Shown in pieces: positions 46,050 through 55,423 of a stretch of DNA of 64,000 nt. This stretch comes from Oxytricha trifallax (lineage: Eukaryota > Ciliophora > Spirotrichea > Sporadotrichida > Oxytrichidae). How positions within the stretch are numbered: position 1 is the first letter of the stretch; each line of letters starts with the position of its first letter. Location of the stretch: the NCBI GenBank assembly GCA_000711775.1, contig ARYC01000156.1, positions 1 through 64,000 of the forward strand, in the 5' to 3' direction. The notes beneath the pieces were generated by a model that saw only the letters and a list, made by a program, of their open reading frames with translations, was not told where the DNA came from and did not search any database. Both the position numbers and the translations under genes were made by a program.

Positions 46050-46420
46050 ATTCTATCGTCGCCAGATAAAAGCATGACTTTAAGTTATTCGGGGAGCTCT
46101 CCATTTCTTTGTTTTATCCTAATTTCCTGAGCTACCTAAAGCCCACTCATTTGAGGCATTTAATTGTCAACGATGACTAATTGATAGGGTTTGTGCGACT
46201 TGCAGCAAGTCTCCCGACCTGGCGTATGGAAACTGCAATCAAATGAAGACGAGAAATTTTCATCCATTTTCTTCAAAGCACTCAAGCCATCATAGCACTT
46301 ATCAACTTAGGTTATCTTCAGTTACTAAAGCATTCCATCAAGAATCAATAAGTTGAATGGGTCATCGTCTACTATCAATATTTTTGCATGATTACATTGG
46401 GTTTTAGTAGATTCACGATT
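46050..46420 (-). CDS. Receiver domain of histidine kinase copy B
   Basis: KILIVDDDPFNLLILDGMLQ, QLKITQVDKCYDGLSALKKM and LVIVDNQMPQMSGLQVAQEI, with the phospho-acceptor Asp in VDNQMP. One uninterrupted frame; lacks the 34-bp IES of copy A. C-terminal end of the kinase. Confidence 0.85.
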
Positions 46421-47150
46421 ATTCAATAGATAGCTGCTTGCTCTCTGAAAGTTCAAGCTTCTGCTTTTATTTGAACCTATTGAATTATCAACAATATTTT
46501 GGCTTTATCTATTAAATCCTAAAATTTCCTAATTTTATTGAAATTGTAAAAGGATCTATTATGAATTGACGATTTCAGCTTATTACGAGGAGCAATCACT
46601 GGCACTTTAAATTTCTATTAAGTTATTTTATTACTCTTGAGAGTTATTTGGGGAGGTATTTCAATGATTTTGAATTTATTTTGATACGATATTTCCTTAA
46701 AAATATAAAAATAGCTAAATATAATATAAAGCATAAGTACAAACAAATTGATATTAAAGAAATATAGTAGAATCAATTAAAAAAAATTATATAAATAATT
46801 ATTTACTCCAATTATTTTTAGGAACTGGAGTATTAGAATTTAGAAAGATTTTTTTATTTTTATATTGAGGTGTTGTCATTTCAACCGTTTGTATTGCAAA
46901 AGTATTTAAGAAATACAAAAATTATTGCACTATAATTCTGCTTCTAATTAATGTCAAATCTTACTTACTGTAAATCTATAATACCTTCATAAAAATAGTA
47001 AAAATATTAATATTAATATTAAACTCATCAAAATCATCAGCCATTAGCTGAGACTTGTCCTTTGAAAACAGTAATTCTTAAGTATCTAGATATCCCTTCA
47101 AATTCATTGCAAGTTCTTTTCTAAGATTTGTTTCAGAATATTAAATAAAT
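46421..47150 (-). CDS. Linker segments, copy B
   Basis: ETNLRKELAMNLKGYLDTQE, LLFSKDKSQLMADDFDEF and EGIIDLQQVRFDINQ read open and match copy A. Less clear pieces lie at 46540-46680 and 46810-46930. Confidence 0.6.
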
Positions 47151-47410
47151 ATAAGTATATTATTACTAATTTGTACTTATTTTGGAATTGTTAAATTAAA
47201 TTCAAATTAATCTTTTAAGAACGTTTTTAAACTTAAAATTCTATCCATTTGCTTAAAAAAACAAAACCATATAAAAATTATATTCATAATTTTACAATTT
47301 TCAATAATCACTTTATTTAACTTTACATTCAAAACCCCAAAACCCCTTAATGAGGTTTATAAGTGCTTTGATTTGTAGGGAATTTGTTAGGGGTTGGGGT
47401 TATTAATTAA

Positions 47411-48476
47411 ATGCGAGACAAAATAGCAAGCTTTTGGGGTCTATTTATGATGAAGATTATATAGATTTAGTGTTTAAACTGCGATATGGATGTGATATAT
47501 ATACAGTGAATAAATCAAACCAGTACTAAACTATAAGTCTATTGCTCTACTCATAAAGCGAAGTCCGTCAACTGTTCGTTCCCACTGTCTTATAGCACTA
47601 TAATTAAAGAAATAGTAGCTAAATTCTTAGCCTAAGAGGTAGTCAAAGTTTCTATAGAAGCATATTGACTATCTTATTAATGATAAAACTTTTAAGTATT
47701 GGGCTCACTTCTGTTTAGACCAACGAGCTACTATGTTTCATCGCCAGTTCCCTGAGTTGAAGATCTCTGCTTAGTCTATAGCCAACATCTATAAACGAAA
47801 TGGTATTTCTTACAAAGGTGTTAATCGTATCAAGAGAGTGATTGATTTCACTCTGCCATTTTACAACAATAACCTAAATTATATTTATAATTAAATGCAG
47901 AGAGCTATTACTAATAATATTAAGTTTATACATGCTGACGAGGCTGTGTTTACCTTCAACACTTTTATCTAGAAATCTTGGTATAAGAGGCATAGTAATA
48001 TAGAAGTATATGACTAGAAAGTCAAGGTATAAAAAATGGCAATTCTAGGAGGTATTAGCGAGGATGCTGGTTTAGAAACTTATGTTATTCATCCTCGCTC
48101 TATTAAGACAGAGCAGTATATTAAGTTCTTAGAGCAGCTGAGAGAGAAGTACCCTGAATAAGAGATTATACTATTCGTTGATAATCTTTCTGTTCATAAG
48201 ACTAAAGAAACAAGGAAGAGTTATGAACAACTAAGAATAACGCCAGTGTTCAACGTACCTTACAGTCCATAGTTTAATGGAATTGAGTTCTACTGGGGTA
48301 TATTAAAAGGTCATTACAAGAAACTGCTGCTATACCACTTGATGCATGACCTACCTATCGATACAGTAGACTTTATTAAAAGTTCAGCGAAGAGAGTAGA
48401 TAATTTATTGGCATAAAAGTGTGCGAAAGAAGGGAGAGTGAATGTATATAAATAAGTTTTGTAGTTAAGTTAATGA
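47411..48476 (+). pseudogene. TBE 42-kDa DD34E transposase (copy d)
   Basis: The main frame, open in ciliate code from about 47493 to TGA 48474, contains STVRSHCLIAL, DYLINDKTFKYWAHFCLDQR, FPELKISAQSIANIYKRNG and the catalytic triad. Asp is in HADEAVFTFNTF and in LFVDNLSVHKTK, and Glu in FNGIEFYWGILKGHYKK, with 34 residues between the last two. The likely ATG (47411, MRDK) is in another frame, so small indels near the N-terminus break it. The catalytic core is fully preserved, the best in the window. Its stop is 9 bp from the convergent 22-kDa stop. Confidence 0.88.
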
Positions 48477-48485
48477 ATTTATAAG

Positions 48486-49273
48486 TCACATTTAGAATGC
48501 TTTAGAGGGAGCTGGTTTCTCTTTCTTTTCTTCTACTTCTTGCTTCCCTCCTCCTAAGTTTCTTCTCTTGCTGCCAGCTCCAGCATCTATATTCATTTAC
48601 TCTGGAGGCTAAATATTTGAATAAAGTCTCTTGCTAACTTCATACTTTGTCTGCGACTTTCGCTCTCTATGAAGCTTGCTCTATTCCTTCATCAAGAAGA
48701 TGCCAGTACCAGATTTTTCTAAAGAGTTAAGCTACAAATCTTACTTGAAATATAAGGGTGCTTCTGCAGCTCTGATAGCCAGCTCTCACTTATCTTGATC
48801 CCTTGTTTGTCCTTATCTTCTGAAGAGATGCTGTACCTTTTCTTATGAGATTCTTGAATAATTTCTTTCAAGTAATCACCTTTAATTGTTGCAAGTATGC
48901 CAAAGAAATAGTTTCTTTCAGGTAGTTTATTTGACAACTGCTTCTTAGTAGGCAGGTACAGCGAAACCTCTGGGTCATTCATAGCATCATCATATAAATT
49001 AGTCACAGAGATTTCAGGATAGTTTGGAATCTCTGCAAACTTTACATCTTAAGTTTTTAATGCTTTCTTCTCTTCGCAGAGTATGGCTCTTAAAAATGAA
49101 ATTTTAGTACCTTCCATCGTTGGGAGGAACAAACCAACTACATAATCAAGATTAGTTACTATGAGTTCATTACCTTGCTGCACCAGGTAGCGGTGCAAAT
49201 CCTCCTTGCTTCTAAATCTTTGAATCAATTCTTGTGCTTGCACTCTTTTCATTGCATCATTCATTGACTCCAT
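48486..49273 (-). pseudogene. TBE 22-kDa protein (copy d)
   Basis: ATG 49273, MESMNDAMKRVQAQELIQ, RFRSKEDLHRYLVQQ, 36-nt intron 49138-49173, then GLFLPTMEGTKISFLRAIL. It continues with SLYLPTKKQLSNKLPERNYF, ILATIKGDYLKEIIQESH and WLSELQKHPYISSKI. One frameshift near 48725, after which the C-terminal tail GAGSKRRNLGGGKQEVEEK reads to TGA 48486. Otherwise well preserved. Confidence 0.8.
49138..49173 (-). other. 36-nt intron in TBE 22-kDa gene (copy d)
   Basis: GTAATGAACT...TTATGTAG. It is a multiple of three and has no TGA, so a gene caller would read through it. Splicing gives YLVQQ-VGLFLP, matching the intron-less homologue in spacing. Confidence 0.7.
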
Positions 49274-49479
49274 CTTGCTTACAGATCTAAGAAATGATAT
49301 TCAAATTTAAGTTTATTGATTTCAATTATATACCTCTGTAAAACTTACTATTAAATATGGGCATCCTATAGGAGGTCAACCTCTAAGAAGGATATGGAGA
49401 AGGTTTAGAGAACTGGTTTCAAACTTGAGAGATTGATATCAATTTCTACTGTTATAGTTCCATATTTTTAAATTTAAAT

Positions 49480-49640
49480 TGGTACGTACTTAATTAGGAG
49501 CAGCTCCTAAAATGCTAGTACTTAATTAGGAGCATTAATTAAAGCTAGTACTTAATTAGGAGCACCCTAATTTTAATCATAAAATCACAAAATACCTCCT
49601 AAAGCAGTACGTACTTAATTAGGTGCACCTCCTAAATCGG
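49480..49640. promoter_or_regulatory. Divergent spacer with AGGAGCAGCTCCT palindromes (copy d)
   Basis: Repeats of TTAATTAGGAGCAGCTCC, GCTAGTACTTAATTAGGAGC and GTACGTAC, nearly identical to copy c. Confidence 0.55.
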
Positions 49641-49838
49641 TACGTACTATAATCAACTTATTATTGATAGTAAAAATGGTTACTTTCTCACCCATTTTTA
49701 GAGCTGGTTCGTCTCTTAGTGCTCATTTATCTTCGCTAATACTCTAAGAACTTCCCTTGATACTTGTAGGCTTGCAAAGCTCTCATATAAGCTCTCAGTT
49801 ATAGAGGCAGTTTTATAATTTTAAATTCAAATTTAAAT

Positions 49839-51284
49839 ATGAGCGCTAACATTTTAAGAAAAACAACAGCACTTCCATCAAACTAAATGAGACTTACCTT
49901 TGGGAGCAATAAAAAGTGTGATAGCTGCGAGATTAACTCTCATAAGGAACTACCAGAGCTATCACTTGATGTCTCTGTTATTAAAATTGAATTAATAATA
50001 GAAAATTGATGGCAAACAAGTGTGTGGGAGACAGAGAGGAGGAGAAAGGTATTAATGAAATTCCTATACAAACTGAAGAAGTTGAAGTCTATTTTTGTGA
50101 GTTATGTGAGAGAGATTTTGCTCATAAATCAAGCTGGTACAGACACATGAGGAGCATAGAGAAGCAAAGCCCACTGTATACTTAAAGCATGATAGAATAG
50201 ATGGAAAGTATGACTGCTTTGAGTGCCATAAGTAATACTCTCATACAAGAGACTTAAAGAAGCATCTATTAAAAGCTCACAAGAAAGATATAGAAGTTGA
50301 GAATCATGAAGTTGAGCTGAAGCTTCTAAACAAAAGAAAAGCGAGGGAATATTCTAAGGTCGTAGTACCTGAATAAGGTAGAGTGTTAGAGTATGTTAAG
50401 AAGGCACGCAACCAACTGACCTCTGAAATAACAAAAATTATGATCAAGATTCAATACAAGAAAATACCGGTTCTTGCTTAAATTGACCTAGACACTTCTC
50501 TTTAAAGCTACCTTATAATAGAAGACTCTTTGATAAGAAAGTTATTTATGATCATCAATACGCATACAAGGTGTATCCCTTCAACTATCTCTTAAGTGAT
50601 GATAAATATCAGATGGAGTTTACAAATGAGTATCAAGTACTCACTTAAGCTAAGTTTAAAGAGTGTAGTTACTTAATCAAGCTAGATGCTGTTCTTCTTG
50701 CCAAGGATCATGTGGCTCTCAGACTCCCACTCTATGAAATGACCCTCAGAGATTTTATTACTGATCAAAGGAATCATAAGTAGCTTGCTTTGATAGCAAC
50801 CTAAACCTTACAAGGTATAAAAGAGTTACATAAGTTAGGCTTTGTTCATAGAGATTTGAAGCCTGAGAATATTATGATAAACTTCTCACCTGTAAGAGTG
50901 GCAATTATTGACTTCAACAGAGCATTAAGGGTGGAAGTATCAAGGCTAGGAAGTGTTATGGGAACTCCAGGCTATTATCCTGAAAGAGAAGACTGGAGAG
51001 ATGGAGATTATTAATGGGATGTGTGGGCTTTAGCAGCAATAATAATAGAGTGCGATATGCCTCGCAACGATTACTACTCTACTAGGTATGAGAAAGATGC
51101 TAAGCAAAGAATCAAGTAATTTATAGACAAAACCAGAGTCTCTCAATCATTAAAATAAATGGCAGAATCAATAATATTAAAACCAAACTCTAGATCAGAC
51201 ATAATATTAGAGCAGATAGAGTTGTGGTTAAGTAAGATAAACTTTAGACCACTCCCACATGATCCTAAAGTGCATTTTGAGTGA
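49839..51284 (+). pseudogene. TBE 57-kDa zinc-finger/kinase-like protein (copy d)
   Basis: ATG 49839 (MSANILRKTTALPSNQ). After a TGA/frameshift near 50008, fingers YFCELCERDFAHKSSWYRH and YDCFECHKQYSHTRDLKKH. A linker follows, then a kinase-like domain read open from about 50540: VHRDLKPENIMI (catalytic loop), IIDFNRAL (DFG position reads DFN), MGTPGYYPEREDW (APE position PER), DYQWDVWALAAII. Ends DPKVHFE at TGA 51282-51284. The second finger resembles finger 2 of the methyltransferase fusion (YVCVECFGRYAHRQSLCRH). Presumed DNA-binding kinase; substrate unknown. Confidence 0.82.
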
Positions 51285-51403
51285 TTAAATTAAATAAATT
51301 TACTATAAATTTCACATTAAAACCTATTAATAACCCCAACCCCTAACAAATTCCCTACAAATCAAAGCACTTATAAACCTCATTAAGGGGTTTTGGGGTT
51401 TTG

Positions 51404-51935
51404 ATTGTTTATATTTATTAATTAAATGATAAACATCTCTCCTAAAATAAAAAATTGAAATTCAATATAAGAAATATTTTCTGCTTTTTGAATTTGAAAA
51501 TTTTAACGAAATTGAAATTTTATTAAATTATAATCTATTTTTTAGAATGAAAAATATATCCAAGACATTTCATGTTGAATTATTTTAGAATCCTCGACAA
51601 AGTTGACTTCATTATTTTTTAGGAATCTAATATTACTATTCTTATTGTAAAATGTACTTCGCCTTATTAAGTGCTGTGGAGCATTCTAATTCTTTTGCAA
51701 CTTGAAACTTTTACTCCGAGGGGCTTTTAGTTGCTATTAATTAACTTAATAAAGTTTGGTGAAATTCTGACTTTCTCTTTCTTCACTATTTTCATCAATA
51801 GAGATATGTTGATATGTAAAAATTCTACTCTATAGGTTTAAGTAAGCCTATAATATAGATTGATAATATGGGAAATAAGCAATTAACTGTATTTAAAAAT
51901 GCAATTGTAACTATTGACACTATAACTTAAATCTG
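51404..51935. other. Non-coding gap (IES-like) in copy B
   Basis: Together with 47151-47329 this corresponds to the 22321-22985 gap of copy A; TBE copy d was inserted into it. Confidence 0.5.
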
Positions 51936-51939
51936 AGTA

Positions 51940-52340
51940 TTGAATAGGTAATTTCAGAGTGAAGGTTGACCCTTATCCAATTTCTGACTGCATTTTGATT
52001 TTCCCACCTAAAGCCTCAGCTAAATTTTTACATATAGTAAGTCCTAGCCCACATCCATCTTTGTTTAAGTTTCTATTGTTTTTGATTTTCACATATGCAT
52101 TAAATAATTTCTCCTGATCTTCTTTGCATATTCCCACTCCAGTATCTTCTACTTAGATCAAAAGTTTCTACTTCACCTCGTTCTATGAGACTTTAACTTT
52201 AACGTAGTAATGATATAATTTTTATTTATTTGTTAAATTAACTAAGTAGCCAGTGTGAGTGTACTTAATTGCATTTGAAATTAAATTAATTAGAATCTGA
52301 CGAAGTCTGTTCTGATCTGTCATTAGTTTTAAAATTAGGG
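51940..52340 (-). CDS. HATPase domain, copy B, uninterrupted
   Basis: N box DQNRLRQILINLISNAIKYT, G1 box LLIQVEDTGVGI, then CKEDQEKLFNAYVKIK, G2 box DGCGLGLTICKNLAEAL and STFTLKLPIQ. Binds ATP and donates phosphate to the HisKA His. Provides the empty site for TBE copy c. Confidence 0.9.
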
Positions 52341-52689
52341 ACAACTGGCTTTTAAAATTACTTTTTGTCAAATTTTATATTTAAAATAACAAATTGATCA
52401 ACATTTACATTAGAAAACAGGAATCATATTATTAAAATTAAATTAAGCAGCCATAAATAAATTGGCTTTCTTTAATTTTTATTCTTATTATGAAATCAAG
52501 CATAGATTACATAAAATTTACGATTATTATAATACATTTTATATTAAACAAAAACATAAAATTTCAAAAAAAGATTATTAATTTTAATAAAAAATTTAAA
52601 TGCTGTGATGAGACAGCTAATGCATTAAATTTTTTATGATTATGGCGTAAATAGTGAATAATTAATAATTTTAATTTCTTTGGAATTTG

Positions 52690-52810
52690 ATCTTCTAATA
52701 AATATGAAAGTTCGAGGTTTTTTGATTGTGCTTTAAAACTCAAAACTTCAATACAGTCTCTTATCGTTTACTCAATGCAAACGTTATCTTTATTTGTCTA
52801 TATCTTTTTG
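52690..52810 (-). CDS. Segment between HisKA and HATPase, copy B
   Basis: DNVCIEQTIRDCIEVLSFKA then LELSYLLEDQIP, the usual element before the N box. A ~350-bp non-coding gap separates it from the HATPase. Confidence 0.7.
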
Positions 52811-52879
52811 GATTATATATATAATTTTGATTTAATTCAATGGGACCTTAAACATTTATTTTAACCGCATTAAAATAAT

Positions 52880-53205
52880 TCAAGTTATGAGTAATCTAGT
52901 ATATCATTCACTAGAAAGAGGAGCAAATTTGAACAATTCTTGGCAGTCATATAAAATTATCCAACCTTGTCCATATCAATATGGTTTTTAATGAGTTCTA
53001 ATGACGTAATTATAGCGCCAAGAGGATTTCTAAATTCGTGAGCTGCAGACGCGAAGGCTTAAGTTTTAAAAAGTGTAAGATTTTTCTATCTTTCCAGCTC
53101 TATCCAATGTGACATATCTCTAATAGTTGTGATAACCAGAGATTTCTCTCCAGTATTTATGGTTTGAGAAAATACTTATAACTTTTTTGAGTCTTAAATT
53201 CATAA
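52880..53205 (-). CDS. HisKA dimerisation domain, copy B
   Basis: EKSLVITTIRDMSHWIELER, TQAFASAAHEFRNPLGAII with the phospho-accepting His, and LLLFLVNDILDYSQL. Open frame. Ends next to a palindromic element that copy A lacks. Confidence 0.87.
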
Positions 53206-53206
53206 T

Positions 53207-53619
53207 TGTAGAAATACATTTGAATTTGGAAAATTAATTATAATTAAATTAATAATAAATCAAAATCGTGGCAGTTAAAGTTGGCCAATTTGAACGATCT
53301 TGGGCTCATTCGATAGAGAATTCAAAATTAGCTGGACTTTACTATTGGCGGTACTATTTTATTGCATCCCTGGAGCGAGATAACTCGACTTTAATGTGAG
53401 GTCATAATTTAATGAAATTAGATGAGTTTAATTAAAGTGAAGTTATCTCGCTCCAGGGATGAGATAAATTAGTACCGCCAATAGTAAAGTCCAGCTAATT
53501 TTAAATTCTCTATCGAATGAGCCCAAGATCGTTCAAATTGGCCAACTTTAACTGCCACGATTTTGATTTATTATTAATTTAATTATAATTAATTTTCCAA
53601 ATTCAAATGTATTTCTACA
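53207..53619. mobile_element. Palindromic MITE-like element, TGTAGGAATACA family, copy 3
   Basis: TGTAGAAATACATTTGAATT to its complement. Arms of ~195 bp with GTGGCAGTTAAAGTTGGCCA, GAACGATCTTGGGCTCATTC, TATTGGCGGTACTATT and CTGGAGCGAGATAACT. Inserted in a gap of kinase copy B; the same gap in copy A (28700-28740) has no such element. Confidence 0.88.
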
Positions 53620-53644
53620 ATATTATATAAAAATCTATAAAGTC

Positions 53645-54390
53645 TTGTTTAGTATTAATTTTATCATCCTTGTATTTAAAGTAGATCCCTTCAAAATGAA
53701 TAAAATAACAATTATATATCACTACTAAATATATGTTCTTGTTATAAGTTTAATGATTAATTTTGCATTATTTATTGAAGTTGAATATAATCCCAAATGT
53801 TTCTGCACCCAGCCAATAAGCTATCTCCAGCATTCATTTCTTTTTCTTTATATAGCTGAAACATTAAATAAATTTAAATTGAAATTAATTATATATTATT
53901 TTTTTAAAAAAATTATCAACTAATTTATATTCAATCTTAAAATCTAAAATATATAGTATTTAAGTTTATATAGAAAGCTTAATAATTTATATTTTCACTC
54001 TTTAAATTGATATTAATTCGAATTTTAAAACATTTTAATTTTATTCTTAACTTAATTAAACATTTAAGAGCTTATTAAATCAAAAATATTTATAAAATCA
54101 GGTTTAATAAAATCTTTTTACTTAAAATTTATAATATATAAATGAATCATAATGGCAATATTTATTTATAATATATTTAATGCAATATAAATTCTCCATT
54201 TCTAATTCATTTTAAAAATATTATTTTTTGTCAATTGAAGCTAAGATTAAGCTATAGTAAAATAAGAAATAAAGTTTTATATAAATTTAGTTAATTTCTT
54301 AAATTAAAATTAAGCTTTGAATCAGCTCATTTTTCATATTTATATTTTCATCTTATTTGGATTTGTCTATTTAACCTAAATCTTATTCTA
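53645..54390 (-). CDS. Sensor-region segments, copy B
   Basis: Pieces at 53645-53700, 53770-53870 (KEMNAGDSLLAGCRNIWDYI) and 54310-54380 match copy A. Possibly PAS-type sensor sequence. Borders uncertain. Confidence 0.5.
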
Positions 54391-55070
54391 TAATTTTAAT
54401 TAATCTTATTTTTATGAAGTATTTTGAGTATATATTTCTAAAATATGATAAATCTATTTTTTTAAAGTTAAAATAGTATAAAATTATTTCATTTTTGATA
54501 ATTATCGAATATTTTTTTAATTGTAAAAATATGTAATAATATTCATACATTTTTTAATTTTTAAATTGCAACAATTAAATTATACTAAATAAAAAATATC
54601 TATATTATTAATAAAATAATTTATATTTAAATAACTAATTTATTAATATAAATTCCCAAATTATATTAATTTCTATATTTAGTAATAGTAAACATATTTT
54701 TAACTGTTTAAGAACCTATAAAATTAATATTATTTATAAATCTTTGTTATTTCTGCATTTACATAAATTTCTAATTTTCTAAAGAAAGGATGCATTATTT
54801 TTACTATGGTGAAAAATTAAAATTATTATTTTAAATTCGCATTATAATAATATATAAAATTATTATGACGCTAAAAAATTAAAATCTAAGAATTTTATAT
54901 TAAAAATTGAGGATTCTAATTCTTATTAATTTTCCAGATCTCTCTCCATTTTAATATTTTCCTCATTTTCTTGTTATGAACTTTTATTCTGATTGAATAT
55001 CAAATAATATAAACAAACTAAAAAGTTTAAAAGTTTTAATTTAAAATTATTTAATTTTTACTTGATATCG
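54391..55070. other. AT-rich gap in copy B
   Basis: No coding recognised. Confidence 0.4.
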
Positions 55071-55074
55071 CTCC

Positions 55075-55423
55075 TATTTTTTGATTTTGGAAAATTATTT
55101 GATCATTTTGAGTGATGGTAATGCCATCGTGATGAGACTAAAATATTAATATATTAAATAAAGACCTAATAACTGAGTGGAAAAGCTATAGAAGTTATTT
55201 TTATTTCTATTTTTATTTATAGGGCTTAAATTATTTGAAATATAAAAAAAATCCATTTTAATTAATTTTTTTTAATGCAGTTCATTTTTTAAAGAAAATT
55301 CGAATAAGACAGATCAATTTTGCAAAATAAATTTAAACATATTATTAATACCATTTCACTCATTTTATTTAAATATTTTCCTATCTCTCTTAGTTTATTG
55401 TTTTGCGATCATATAAGTAAAAG
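55075..55423 (-). CDS. N-terminal segments, copy B, 3' side of fold-back element
   Basis: 55080-55140 encodes ITMALPSLKMIKQF uninterrupted (split in copy A). 55160-55210 and 55350-55423 match copy A pieces, the last cut by the fold-back element. Confidence 0.5.

Larger units (their letters stand above)
47330..51403 (+). mobile_element. TBE transposon copy d (best preserved)
   Basis: Perfect telomeric termini CAAAACCCCAAAACCCC (47330-47346) and GGGGTTTTGGGGTTTTG (51387-51403), flanked by ATT on both sides (47327-47329, 51404-51406). 4,074 bp. Terminal inverted repeat continues inward with TTAATGAGGTTTATAAGTGC and is about 75-80 bp long. Inserted in a non-coding gap of kinase copy B. Genes: transposase (+), 22-kDa (-), zinc-finger/kinase (+). 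Confidence 0.97.

Noticed and set aside
21265..53205. Bacterial origin of the two-component kinase genes
   Set aside because: Hybrid histidine kinases are common in ciliates, and the genes use TAA/TAG as Gln and contain IESs, so they are native germline genes.
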